From Pseudomonadales bacterium (GTDB lineage: Bacteria > Pseudomonadota > Gammaproteobacteria > Pseudomonadales > Azotimanducaceae), in the NCBI GenBank assembly GCA_019090615.1, contig JAHRVQ010000015.1, forward strand, positions 34,882-98,881: a stretch of 64,000 bases of DNA. The letters are read 5' to 3'. Of the stretch, positions 1 to 8,711 are shown piece after piece (position 1 is the first letter of the stretch; each line of letters opens with the position of its first letter). The position numbers and the translations under genes are program-made. The notes beneath the pieces were generated by a model, which was not told the DNA's origin, did not search any database, and saw only the letters and a list, made by a program, of their open reading frames with translations.

Positions 1-330
1 CTAGCGCCTTAGTGCTGAGTATGGTGGGTTGATGTCCGGTGGGTTGATGTGTGGTAATTAGCTTGCGACGCGTGGCCTGCCGTTGGAGTGAATAATATAG
101 GGTTTGTTGAGGCAATACGGTAGGCGGAGCTGGATTAACCGAGTTCAAACCTGTCAGATTTAACGTACGCGCTTTTAAACCAGGCTGCAATAGATAATAC
201 TTAATGGATAATATTTGGTTGTTGAATCGAAGCTTAACAATTTTGCAGCGAATATTCGTTATAGATGACTTGCAGCACAAGTTATGGCCGTATTTTATGC
301 GCCGACGAGCAAGCTAACAGGGAGCCTACA

Positions 331-1218
331 TTGGAAATCGACACCATTGCCTGGGGTTATACGTTGCCTGAAGCTATCCGCATGGACGCAGCCGGGCAGC
401 TTTATTTTAGTGACGCTATGGGTCAGGGAGGTGTCTATCGAGTGACCACTGATGGGAAGGTGGAAACGCTGATTGCTGACAGGAAACTTGTGGGTGGTCT
501 GGTGCTGCACCGTGCTGGTGGTTTTGTGATGGCAGGAGAACAACTGCAGCACTGGAATAAGGGTACAGGGCGGGTGTTATTGCAGTTAGAAGGGGTGTTT
601 TATTTTTGTGATGTACATACGGATCAACAGGGCGCGGTTTATGTCGCTTCAATACGGAGTAATATTGAAGCCATAATGAACCCGGTATCAGGCATCGCGC
701 CGACCTTTGAAGAAACCAAAGCGGCAATGATACCGGGTGAATGTTATCGAATTAACCTCGATGGGCGTATCGAGGTGCTCTATGGTGATGTGTTGTTAGG
801 CAACGGCATCGGGTTTTCACCCGACTATAGCGCCATGTATCATGTTGATAGCTATGCGCAGGGTATCATAGTACATGATATGGATTCGTCGGGCCTATTG
901 TCGCAGCGGCGCTTGATTGGTCAGGCAAGTTTTTCTCGCGGTAGTCCCGATGGTATGTGTGTTGATGCCACCGGCAATTTATGGGTTGCCCATGTGGGTG
1001 GTGGCAGAATAGTGTGTTTGTCGCCGCTGGGTGAAGAAATTACGCAAATTAATTTGCCTGCAAAAAGAATAAGTACCTTAACCTTTGCCGGTCCAGATCT
1101 TGATACACTCTATGTCTGTAGTATGGATAACCTTCAACAGCCCGAGCGACAGGGGACAATATTTCGTATTCGCAATTCAGGTTTCTGTGGTTTACCAACA
1201 ACTCTGGCGGCAATTTGA
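331..1218 (+). CDS. SMP-30/gluconolactonase/LRE-family protein
   Basis: Six-bladed beta-propeller of the SMP-30/gluconolactonase family, which usually hydrolyses lactones with a divalent metal. The expected metal-ligand contexts are visible: Glu in LPEAIRMD near the N-terminus, Asn and Asp in NGIGFSPD...HVDSY in the middle, and Asp in SPDGMCVDATGNLWVA near the C-terminus. An ATG at 265 opens the same frame, but the TTG at 331 has AGGGAG six bases before it and starts directly at the family's first blade, so I prefer TTG (295 aa). It precedes the dioxygenase genes on the same strand, separated by about 250 bp of repeats, so a shared pathway (for example lactone opening) is only an inference. 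The substrate cannot be told. Confidence 0.8.
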   Translation: MEIDTIAWGYTLPEAIRMDAAGQLYFSDAMGQGGVYRVTTDGKVETLIADRKLVGGLVLHRAGGFVMAGEQLQHWNKGTGRVLLQLEGVFYFCDVHTDQQGAVYVASIRSNIEAIMNPVSGIAPTFEETKAAMIPGECYRINLDGRIEVLYGDVLLGNGIGFSPDYSAMYHVDSYAQGIIVHDMDSSGLLSQRRLIGQASFSRGSPDGMCVDATGNLWVAHVGGGRIVCLSPLGEEITQINLPAKRISTLTFAGPDLDTLYVCSMDNLQQPERQGTIFRIRNSGFCGLPTTLAAI

Positions 1219-1241
1219 CGAAGTAATGTAGGGCTCGCAAT

Positions 1242-1277
1242 AGCAGTGCTTGTTGCGACAGCAGTACTTGTTGCAAT
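1242..1277. repeat. 18-bp tandem duplication
   Basis: Two adjacent copies of AGCAGTGCTTGTTGCGAC, the second with a few changes, lie just downstream of the SMP-30-like gene. No gene is seen here. It belongs to the set of short tandem duplications found in many gaps of this window. Confidence 0.7.
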
Positions 1278-1334
1278 AAAAATTCAAGCTGATAAATGCC
1301 AGGCTATAAAAAGATTATTTCATACACAGACTAG

Positions 1335-1480
1335 CGCAAAATAAACTTAAGTAAAAACCGTATTCAAGCAAAATAAGTTCAGGTAAAACATATCTAGGCA
1401 AAATCATGTCAAGGAAAAATAAGTTCAGGAAAAACTAAGTTCAGGAAAAACTAAGTTCAGGAAAAACTATGTTCAGGAGT
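1335..1480. repeat. 16-bp tandem repeat array running into the dioxygenase start
   Basis: Three perfect copies of AAGTTCAGGAAAAACT occupy 1421-1468. They are preceded by several degraded versions back to about 1335 and followed by a partial unit that contains the ATG at 1469. Each unit carries CAGGA, a weak ribosome-binding-site-like string, so the array itself supplies the translation-initiation region of the beta subunit gene. Copy-number change by slippage could alter spacing or expression; that is inference. Confidence 0.85.
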
Positions 1481-2002
1481 AAAATATTGCAGCCAGACCC
1501 AGTACTTCAGATCGGCATTGAACAATATTATTATCATGAAGCAGAGCTGCTGGATAATCATGAATATTCGCGCTGGTTTGATCTGTTTGCAACAGATACT
1601 CATTACTGGATGCCAAGCCAGGCTAATCGCTTGTTTCGGGATCGTGGTACCGAGGCGTCGGTAGAAGGTGAATTTGGTTTGTTCGATGATACTAAAACAA
1701 CGCTGGGCTGGCGGGTTAAACAGTTAAATTCAATGACCCATTGGGCAGAAAACCCCCGCAGTAGAACGCGCCATCTAATTAGCAATGTGCGTATTAAAAC
1801 TATCCTCGAAGATGATGAATATGAGGTCTGGTCGAACTTTATCTGTTATCGCAATCGGCTGCAGGATGAAGTTGATATATGGGCAGGTGAACGCCAGGAT
1901 CTATTATGTGCTGATGCGGAACAGGGTTGGCTGATTAAGAAGCGTAAGATAATTCTTGATCAAAACGTGGTTTTATCAAAAAACCTTAGTGTATTTTTTT
2001 GA
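1469..2002 (+). CDS. Aromatic-ring-hydroxylating dioxygenase, beta (small) subunit
   Basis: Small subunit of a Rieske non-heme iron dioxygenase, a SnoaL/NTF2-like cone fold of about 170 residues that supports the alpha subunit without catalysing. Typical features are the early YYHEAELLD...YSRWFDLFATDTHYWMP segment and the RTRHLISNVRI motif, both characteristic of the BphA2/HcaF family. The ATG at 1469 is given. A TTG at 1487 lies seven bases after AGGAG (1475-1479) and may be the true start, giving 171 aa. Its stop overlaps the start region of the alpha subunit gene, which indicates co-translation. The beta gene comes before the alpha gene, the reverse of the common order. Confidence 0.88.
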   Translation: MFRSKILQPDPVLQIGIEQYYYHEAELLDNHEYSRWFDLFATDTHYWMPSQANRLFRDRGTEASVEGEFGLFDDTKTTLGWRVKQLNSMTHWAENPRSRTRHLISNVRIKTILEDDEYEVWSNFICYRNRLQDEVDIWAGERQDLLCADAEQGWLIKKRKIILDQNVVLSKNLSVFF

Positions 2003-2019
2003 TGATAGGAGGGAACATT

Positions 2020-3372
2020 TTGCATAAATCCAGCGGCCTTTCAGATGCTAGCCCGGCAGCACTAGAACAATTGGTAGATTGGCAAAAAGGCACGGTTAGT
2101 GGCCATATTTTTGTTGATGAGTCTATCTATGAAAAGGAAGCTGAACAGGTTTTCCTCCGTTCGTGGCTTTATCTGGGGCATGAATCACAAATTATGCATC
2201 ATGGTGATTTTATTAGTACGTATATGGGTGCAGATTCGATCCTGGTGGTGCGCCAGCGAGATGGAACGGTAAAAGGCCTGTTGAATGCCTGTCGACACCG
2301 AGGTATGGGTGTTTGTCGCGCTGATTCAGGTAATGCCAGTACCTTTGTTTGTCCTTTCCATGGCTGGACCTACGATACTGCCGGCGAGCTTCGTTCTGTG
2401 CCGCTACTCAAAAGTGGTTATGAGGATAAGTTAGATAAATCACAGTGGGGGCTGATGCCGGTGCCACGGGTTGAAATCTATAAAGGCCTGATCTTTGGCT
2501 GTTTCGATCTTGATGCACCGTCACTGCTTGAATATTTAGGCGATATGGCCTGGTACCTTGATTGCCTGCTTGATCGCACAGAGGGCGGCACAGAGGTGAT
2601 TGGTGGGGCACATAAAATGCGCATTAATGGTAACTGGAAATTGGCTGCGGAACAATTTGCTGGTGATAACTACCATACGGTAATGACCCATGCATCCGTG
2701 CCGGGTGCCTGGTCAGACCCTGACAAACCAATGCCTGAATTTGTCGATTTGATGGAGCAATTTGGTAAACAGTTTGTTAGTCGAGAGGGGCATTCGGTAG
2801 CGGGGTTTACCGTCAATACCGCTAATCAATTACGCAGCGGTATTGCAACTTTTAGCAAAGATGTTGATATTGTGCTGGAATATTACCGCCAAAGTCGCAA
2901 GCAGGTGGCCAATCGGCTTGGGGAGGAGCGGGCTAATGGCCCGGCAACAGGGGCGGGCAATGTATTTCCCAATTTTACTTATTTAAATATGGTGATGGGC
3001 GCGTCCAGTATTGGTGTTGTTCATCCGCATGGGCCTAATCAGTTTGACTGGTGGCGCTGGGGTATTGTCGATAAATCTGCGTCAAAAGAAGTCAAAGCCG
3101 CTATGGTGCGTTGTTTGCATACCTGGCCTTTGGGTATGGCAGATGCTGATGATGGTGAAAACTGGGGTGCGATTCAAACGAGTATTAAAGGTCCGCTGGC
3201 ACGCAAATTGATGTTTAATTATCAATTAGGTATGGGCCAAGAAGGTGCTGATGATCAATACCCAGGACGTGTTTATCCCGGCATGGTGAGTGAATTACCG
3301 CAGCGTTATTTTTATCGCCGCTGGTTAGAATATATGACCAGCGAAAGCTGGCCTGATATTAATGATACTTAA
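2020..3372 (+). CDS. Rieske aromatic-ring-hydroxylating dioxygenase, alpha subunit
   Basis: Catalytic subunit of a ring-hydroxylating dioxygenase that adds O2 to an aromatic or related substrate using electrons from a reductase not found nearby. The N-terminal third holds the [2Fe-2S] Rieske site, CRHRGMG then CPFHGW (Cys-x-His ... Cys-x2-His). The catalytic mononuclear iron site is seen at GDNYHTVMTH, with the bridging Asp and two His. The frame is open from TTG 1999 and has an ATG at 2002, but a near-perfect AGGAGGG at 2007-2013 sits six to seven bases before TTG 2020, so I choose that start (450 aa). The start region overlaps the beta-subunit stop closely. The substrate is unknown; the family covers biphenyl, cinnamate, salicylate and others. 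Confidence 0.92.
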   Translation: MHKSSGLSDASPAALEQLVDWQKGTVSGHIFVDESIYEKEAEQVFLRSWLYLGHESQIMHHGDFISTYMGADSILVVRQRDGTVKGLLNACRHRGMGVCRADSGNASTFVCPFHGWTYDTAGELRSVPLLKSGYEDKLDKSQWGLMPVPRVEIYKGLIFGCFDLDAPSLLEYLGDMAWYLDCLLDRTEGGTEVIGGAHKMRINGNWKLAAEQFAGDNYHTVMTHASVPGAWSDPDKPMPEFVDLMEQFGKQFVSREGHSVAGFTVNTANQLRSGIATFSKDVDIVLEYYRQSRKQVANRLGEERANGPATGAGNVFPNFTYLNMVMGASSIGVVHPHGPNQFDWWRWGIVDKSASKEVKAAMVRCLHTWPLGMADADDGENWGAIQTSIKGPLARKLMFNYQLGMGQEGADDQYPGRVYPGMVSELPQRYFYRRWLEYMTSESWPDINDT

Positions 3373-3501
3373 GTGATATGGTCGAAATATGAAGCCTGAA
3401 ATTTTGCAACTAATAGATTTGTTTCTAGTATATTGTTGGTTTACTAGCAGGTCCACTAACAGGCCAACTGGCTGGCCACTAGCTGATTTGGGGGGCGCTA
3501 A

Positions 3502-4116
3502 ATGACTAAATATCCTGCTGAATATTTTCACCGGCAGGATGAGTCGGCGGATGAAAATTTTTATCGGCTGCCACGTTTTGTTCGGCATATTGATGACGCC
3601 ACCATCGCAAACTTGAGTGCATATTATAAGGAAGTATTGCCTGCAAAGGGCAGGATTCTTGATTTGATGTCCTCCTGGGTGTCTCATTTGCCGGTAAAAA
3701 ATGAATTTGTTCAGGTTTCTGGCTTGGGTATGAATGCAGAGGAACTTGCGGCAAATACACAGTTAAATGATTTTCAAACCCAGAACCTGAATGTCACACC
3801 GCAGCTGCCCTATGAGAATGCCAGCTTTGATGCAGTGCTCATCGCTGTGTCGGTTCAATACCTTAATCAACCTATGCTGGTGTTTGATGACATAAAGCGC
3901 TGTCTGAAAGGCAATGGCCTGTGTATCGTGGCAATCTCGCATCGGTTATTTCCCACTAAGGCGATCCAGGCCTTTCATGTTTTATCTTTGGCAGCGCGTT
4001 GTGAATTAGTTGCCAGCTATATGCAGCAGGCCGGTTTTGATCAGGTGCAGATAATTGATCGTTCACCTGTAGAGGCTGATCCACTTTGGTTGATTGTAGG
4101 TTCAGCCAGTGGTTAA
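3502..4116 (+). CDS. Class I SAM-dependent methyltransferase-like protein
   Basis: A 204-residue protein with a divergent class I methyltransferase fold. The glycine-rich SAM loop is replaced by RILDLMSSWVSHLP, followed by VSGLGMNAEEL at the acidic loop and by PYENASFDAVLIAVSVQYL, a usual post-motif segment. This exact pattern (DLMSSWVSHLP) is seen in a family of poorly studied bacterial methyltransferase-like proteins. The start is the ATG at 3502, about 130 bp after the dioxygenase. The neighbouring GGDEF-EAL gene converges on its end, leaving about 15 bp between the two genes. The methyl acceptor is unknown. Confidence 0.7.
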   Translation: MTKYPAEYFHRQDESADENFYRLPRFVRHIDDATIANLSAYYKEVLPAKGRILDLMSSWVSHLPVKNEFVQVSGLGMNAEELAANTQLNDFQTQNLNVTPQLPYENASFDAVLIAVSVQYLNQPMLVFDDIKRCLKGNGLCIVAISHRLFPTKAIQAFHVLSLAARCELVASYMQQAGFDQVQIIDRSPVEADPLWLIVGSASG

Positions 4117-4132
4117 TTTACAACCTGTCGGT

Positions 4133-6673
4133 CTATTCTGGCCAGTTGATGAAATTACTGTGTTTTTTCTGCTCTAGATGACGAATGCCAAACACTGCGC
4201 CATTAGTACTTTGACTTTCCTGTAGATAGATTACCATGTCCTGCAAAGGCATCGGCTTTTGATATAAATACCCCTGGCCAAAATCGCAACCTATTTTTTT
4301 AAGAAAACTCTCCTGGGCCAGGTTTTCAATGCCCTCAGCGACAACTTGTAAATTAAGTTTATGGGCCATCGCGGTAACGGCAGATACTATTTCAATGTCG
4401 TCCTGGTTCTGCGGAATATCCATGATAAAACTTCTATCGATCTTAAGAACATCTACGGGCAATTGTTTTAGATAACTGAGAGAAGAATAGCCTGTGCCGA
4501 AATCATCGATTGCGATATGGAAGCCCATGCCGCGTAGAATATCCATGAGTTTGGCCTGTTTCTCAATATCTTCCATAAGGGTATTTTCAGTAATCTCTAT
4601 CTTAAAATCGCCTGGCTCAGTACCAGTATTACTCATCGCATTTTGTAATTTATCCAGTAGCAGCGGGTCTTTAAATTGTTTTGCAGAGATATTAAACGAT
4701 ATTTTTATTGCCTCACAGCCAATGCTATTCAGGTATTTCTTATCAAGACAGGCTAGATGGAAAATTTGCTCACCAAGCGAAACAATCATGCCGGAGTTTT
4801 CTAACATATCGATGAAGGCTGCAGGCGCAAGCAGGCCTTTTTGTGGGTGCAGCCAGCGCAGCAAGCCTTCAAGGGCGATAATTTTCCCAGTTGCGAGTGA
4901 AAGAATAGGTTGATAAAAAAGTCTAAACTGGCTGGAATCAATACCCTCACTGAGTTCGTGCTCAAGTTTTAGCTCTTTTTGTACGATATCGTTCATTTCT
5001 TCAGTGAAAAAATGATAACAGTTTTTGCCAGACTGCTTTGCCTCGTACATAGCCATATCCGCACAGCGCATCAGTTCGCTTGCCTCAAGACCGTTGTCGG
5101 GGCCGAGCGAAACACCAATGCTGGGGGTGACAAGAATTTCGTTGTTTGAAAGCAGCATGGGTTTCTGGAAATTGGCCACCAGTTTATCTAACATTATTTT
5201 TATGTTATTGATCTTGCCGACCTGAGGTGAAATGATAGTGAATTCATCACCGCCAAGACGGGCTACAATATCCGTTTGGCGTACTGATTCAGTGAGCCTT
5301 CTGGATACTTCAATCAGTAGTTCGTCGCCAACATCATGACCCATGCTATCGTTGATGCGCTTAAAGTTATCCAGGTCAATAAATATTACTGCAAATCGTT
5401 CGTGATTTTTTTTACTGTCTTCAATGATAGTGTCCAGGTTGTCAGAAAAAAAACGGCGATTCGCCAAACCAGTGAGTACGTCATATAACGCCATGTTCTC
5501 GAGTTCATTGGTTCGATTATCAATTTCATCCTGCATAAGTTCCAGCTGTTCACTGAGTTCGATTGATGTTTCTGCCAGAATATCTAGTTCATCGTGGGTA
5601 AAGCAACGCTGATAGGATTTTTTTAGTGCCTTGCGAACCACTGAATATTGTTTCTTTGCCAACAGGGGTAATAATTCCGCCTGACGTTTTATCCTTTGCA
5701 TCGGGCCTTGTATTGAAAAACAAAGCAATATTAAAGCGAGTAAGGTGGCGATTGATGACAGGGCTATTGTTTGCGTAACGATATCGAAGGTTACCTTTCG
5801 TGACTCAGTGATGTCTGTCATTATCAATAACAGGCTACGGTTACTTTCGTTGGTACCTTCAATGGCAATGGTATGAAAATAGACGTAGGCCTTATCTTGT
5901 CCTGTTGCTGAGTTCAAACCTAGCGAATAGCCATTTTCTATGTCCACTTCGGCTTCGCTCATGGTACTAAGTTTACTCAGTAATTCACTGTAATTGCCGT
6001 TGTTAGTAATACCTTCGATGGAGTAATTCCATAGTGAACGGTAGTTAAATGGCTGGCCGCTATTAGTCCTAAGTAGCGCTGCGCCGATGTCATTTTGTAG
6101 TGCCAGGTCAATCGTGAAATCGGCCATGGTGGTGCTAATCAGCATTATATGGAATGAGCCGTCGAAAAAGCGGATTGGGATTACGGCGAAAATATGGCAG
6201 CTTTTATCGCAAAGTACTTTACTAGCTGGTCGGAAGCTAGATTTGGCTTCAGTGACCATGGCCTTGATGATGTTATTGTCTTCGAAATCACCCAGAATGA
6301 GCGGTTCTTCAGCATAAACTACCAGGGAACTTAAACCCCATTCGATCTGGTGGATATCCCAATTGTTAGAAAGGTATTGCTTAATACTGTTCTGGTTTTC
6401 ACGAGAAGTGGTTTGTGCCGCCATCGCAATTGCCTGGGCTACTTCAATAAGGCGCTGACGACTATTGTTGAGTAGGATAGTGGCATTTTTTTCAATATTA
6501 ATGATTTGTTGTTGGTCAAGCAGCTTTTTTAGATGCTGGTAGGTGATGGTTGCTAATAGCAAATTAACAACCAGGGCCAAAACGCAGATTATGCCGATGA
6601 ATTTCCAGCGAAAACTAAGGTAGGGGATATCCTTGTAGGATTTTGTATTTTTCTTTGACTTGCTTATAGACAT
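4133..6673 (-). CDS. Membrane-bound GGDEF-EAL cyclic-di-GMP protein
   Basis: An 846-residue sensor with two membrane spans (about residues 25-46 and 300-322) bracketing a periplasmic sensor region of about 250 residues. A linker leads to a GGDEF domain (about 395-560) and an EAL domain (about 575-825). The cyclase motif is intact (RLGGDEF). The phosphodiesterase site reads EGLLRW, a tolerated variant of EALLRW, with KIDRSF, AEGIE and QGYLYQKP downstream, so both activities are plausible. It starts 13 bp after the porin gene and is the last gene of a three-gene operon with a binding protein and porin. The inference is that it links envelope uptake of some anion or solute to c-di-GMP level. Confidence 0.9.
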   Translation of the reverse strand: MSISKSKKNTKSYKDIPYLSFRWKFIGIICVLALVVNLLLATITYQHLKKLLDQQQIINIEKNATILLNNSRQRLIEVAQAIAMAAQTTSRENQNSIKQYLSNNWDIHQIEWGLSSLVVYAEEPLILGDFEDNNIIKAMVTEAKSSFRPASKVLCDKSCHIFAVIPIRFFDGSFHIMLISTTMADFTIDLALQNDIGAALLRTNSGQPFNYRSLWNYSIEGITNNGNYSELLSKLSTMSEAEVDIENGYSLGLNSATGQDKAYVYFHTIAIEGTNESNRSLLLIMTDITESRKVTFDIVTQTIALSSIATLLALILLCFSIQGPMQRIKRQAELLPLLAKKQYSVVRKALKKSYQRCFTHDELDILAETSIELSEQLELMQDEIDNRTNELENMALYDVLTGLANRRFFSDNLDTIIEDSKKNHERFAVIFIDLDNFKRINDSMGHDVGDELLIEVSRRLTESVRQTDIVARLGGDEFTIISPQVGKINNIKIMLDKLVANFQKPMLLSNNEILVTPSIGVSLGPDNGLEASELMRCADMAMYEAKQSGKNCYHFFTEEMNDIVQKELKLEHELSEGIDSSQFRLFYQPILSLATGKIIALEGLLRWLHPQKGLLAPAAFIDMLENSGMIVSLGEQIFHLACLDKKYLNSIGCEAIKISFNISAKQFKDPLLLDKLQNAMSNTGTEPGDFKIEITENTLMEDIEKQAKLMDILRGMGFHIAIDDFGTGYSSLSYLKQLPVDVLKIDRSFIMDIPQNQDDIEIVSAVTAMAHKLNLQVVAEGIENLAQESFLKKIGCDFGQGYLYQKPMPLQDMVIYLQESQSTNGAVFGIRHLEQKKHSNFINWPE

Positions 6674-6686
6674 CGGTATTTTGGTT

Positions 6687-7979
6687 TTAGAAGCGATAGG
6701 AAAAAGAAAGGGCTATCATATGCCATGGACTTTTCAGATCGACATCCAGATTATCTTCGGGACTGACCCATGCGAAACCTTCAATATAGTGGTATTCCGT
6801 GCTTAGCATCATACTGTCCGCGATTTTCCAACGCAGCCCCAAAGTTAAGTCTTCTGTTTTTGTAGAATCAATATAGCCGAAACTGACATTGCCGAAGCTG
6901 GCTGGTTGATTGCCCTTGTTGGGTTCCAGTACATCCCAGCGGAGTAACGAAGACCAGCGGTCATTCAGTTGTTTCTGGAGTTGAAAGTAGTAACTCTCAG
7001 TTTCAAAATCGGTGCTTAAATTGACGGTGACCAGGTCAAAAGGGGGCGCGGGAGAGGCGAATGAAAATGGTGAAGCACTGAGACCGGCCGAAGTTCTGGC
7101 GTATTCTGAGGTTAAAGTCCAGGTATTATGATTATATTGCGCGGTGAATAAATACTGTTCCAGTTGCTCGTCACCGCGAATGGGACTAGTGAGAGGGAGC
7201 GGCAGTGATAAAGCGTTCAGATTGTCGGCGCTTAAGTCGGAGGTTTGGCGAATATAACTCAGGCCCAGCTGCCAACGGCCCAGATCATGTTCATAGATAA
7301 TTCTGCCCAAGAGTATTTTAGCGTCGGAAATATCAATGCTCTTGGGAATGAAATCGCCAAATTCCTCCAGCCGTGGTGCGCCATAAGCAAGTTCAATATG
7401 CCACTGGCCAAGGGCACGAAATAAATTTGCATAGGCTAAAGCACCATCTGAAGAAATATAAATATCGCGTAGCGCATCAGGGTAGATGCCTTGCGGCAGA
7501 AATACCCCAGGACGAGTGAAGGCAACATCTCGGGTGTCGTTGTATAAGCCGATTGGGTTCTTAAAACGGCCCAGGTTAATGCCTAGATTAAACGCTTCAG
7601 AGCCGAATATTTGTGAATCGATAAACAGGTAGTCAATATCTACACTATCACTGGTTTCTCCTGCACGACGGTACAGTACCTGGCCTGCTACCCGAAAGTG
7701 GGAGTTGATCTTATAACTGCCATTGGCGGATAGTTCTGTGTATTGAAAGCTGATGCTGTCATCACTGTCGCCATAAAAATTATTATCGCTGGTTGCTACC
7801 AGTCCCTGATTGATGACAAAGGAATAAAGTAACTCCTCTGCTGAGCTATTTTGGGTAGAAACATTGATGCATATGCCAAATAGCATCAGTATCCTGGTGA
7901 AATTACGACATAAGTCTCGCTTCTGGCGGTTGTTACGCCGATGCTGACTAGAGAATTTTAAGTATGGTGACAGACGCAT
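6687..7979 (-). CDS. Outer-membrane beta-barrel porin
   Basis: About 430 residues, with a basic N-terminus, a hydrophobic signal segment (TRILMLFGICINVSTQNSSAEE) and then alternating aromatic/polar beta strands ending in SFSYRF, the C-terminal Phe signature of BAM-assembled barrels. Segments such as GRFKNPIGLYNDTRDVAFTRPGVFLPQGIY are typical of porins found beside PBP-like genes. The ATG at 7979, preceded by AGGGGA at eight bases, overlaps the binding-protein gene by 32 bp, so translation is probably coupled. A TTG three bases upstream is less likely. The substrate is not evident; an anion would fit the phosphate-binding-type partner. Confidence 0.82.
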   Translation of the reverse strand: MRLSPYLKFSSQHRRNNRQKRDLCRNFTRILMLFGICINVSTQNSSAEELLYSFVINQGLVATSDNNFYGDSDDSISFQYTELSANGSYKINSHFRVAGQVLYRRAGETSDSVDIDYLFIDSQIFGSEAFNLGINLGRFKNPIGLYNDTRDVAFTRPGVFLPQGIYPDALRDIYISSDGALAYANLFRALGQWHIELAYGAPRLEEFGDFIPKSIDISDAKILLGRIIYEHDLGRWQLGLSYIRQTSDLSADNLNALSLPLPLTSPIRGDEQLEQYLFTAQYNHNTWTLTSEYARTSAGLSASPFSFASPAPPFDLVTVNLSTDFETESYYFQLQKQLNDRWSSLLRWDVLEPNKGNQPASFGNVSFGYIDSTKTEDLTLGLRWKIADSMMLSTEYHYIEGFAWVSPEDNLDVDLKSPWHMIALSFSYRF

Positions 7980-8541
7980 CAACCTGGTCCCCTGTTATGT
8001 AGCCAATGGCTCCGGGTGTCTCACTGATTTTTTGTTTCATTTCCTGCATGTTTTTTACTGCAATGGGTGGTTGGCCCTTGCCAGAAAATATCAGCCGGTC
8101 CCAGCTACGGCGCAAATGAAAAGGCAAAATACCGAGGGTATCGCGACAAAATTGCTGGTGCAGGGGGTCGTCATCCAATAACACATATACCGTTAATGGG
8201 CTGCCATCTGGCCAGGTACGCATACGCATGCTATACATGGCTCGAACTGATCGTCGTAGTACTTCAGTTTGCCGATTATTGTCGTTGTGGGTAATAAGTA
8301 CCTGTTGCACAGGTCCAGCTATTGTGTCGCTAGCATTTGCGGATGATATTGTGACATTGGTTAACAACAGGCATGAAAATGCAAGCAGGCCTAATAGCCT
8401 TGTCAATCTGCGGATTCTGGACAACTTAATCTGGCACCTAAAAACACCAGTTTGGTCAGATTGTCCATTTCGCTGTCCTCGATGTCGTTGCAAACATAGG
8501 CGTAGCAAGACACTAGGAAGCTGGAATAATTGCCTGATCAT
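7948..8541 (-). CDS. Small periplasmic substrate-binding-like (PstS-type) protein
   Basis: A secreted protein with a hydrophobic signal (LLGLLAFSCLLLTNVTISSANA then SD) and a domain of about 125 residues ending in GAIGYITGDQVDASVTILKIL. GAIGY is a hallmark of the second lobe of PstS-like phosphate-binding proteins. It is far shorter than PstS (about 300 aa), so it is a one-lobe relative. The ATG at 8541 gives 197 aa with an oddly long N-terminus; a TTG at 8424 just before the signal peptide would give about 158 aa. No ABC permease or ATPase is nearby, so it is more likely a ligand sensor or presenter for the GGDEF-EAL protein than a transporter part. Confidence 0.65.
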   Translation of the reverse strand: MIRQLFQLPSVLLRLCLQRHRGQRNGQSDQTGVFRCQIKLSRIRRLTRLLGLLAFSCLLLTNVTISSANASDTIAGPVQQVLITHNDNNRQTEVLRRSVRAMYSMRMRTWPDGSPLTVYVLLDDDPLHQQFCRDTLGILPFHLRRSWDRLIFSGKGQPPIAVKNMQEMKQKISETPGAIGYITGDQVDASVTILKIL

Positions 8542-8561
8542 TTGTAAAGCATAGACACACT

Positions 8562-8615
8562 ATGTGCAGAATGTGCAGAATGTGCAGAATGTGCAGAATG
8601 TGCAGAATGTGCGGA
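8562..8615. repeat. 9-bp tandem repeat, six units
   Basis: Six back-to-back copies of ATGTGCAGA (the last reads ATGTGCGGA) lie 20 bp upstream of the binding-protein/porin/GGDEF-EAL operon, in its promoter region. A 9-bp unit keeps frame but changes spacing by nearly one helical turn per copy, so length changes could tune the promoter. No protein is encoded. Confidence 0.92.
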
Positions 8616-8711
8616 AAATGTGTAAAAAGCATGGCGACCATGCGCGACACCATGCGCGATATAACAGGCGTGGACAGTTAAGGACCGGCAATTTTTTTGG
8701 TTTATGGGCCC

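Noticed and set aside
1..264. Possible gene or RNA at the window start
   Set aside because: Only a 15-bp tandem duplication (23-50) was seen; no structure or coding frame could be supported.
295..727. Minus-strand ORFs opposite the SMP-30-like gene
   Set aside because: Shadow frames of a recognisable plus-strand gene with no family motifs.
8562..8615. 9-bp array as a CRISPR
   Set aside because: Units are contiguous with no spacers.
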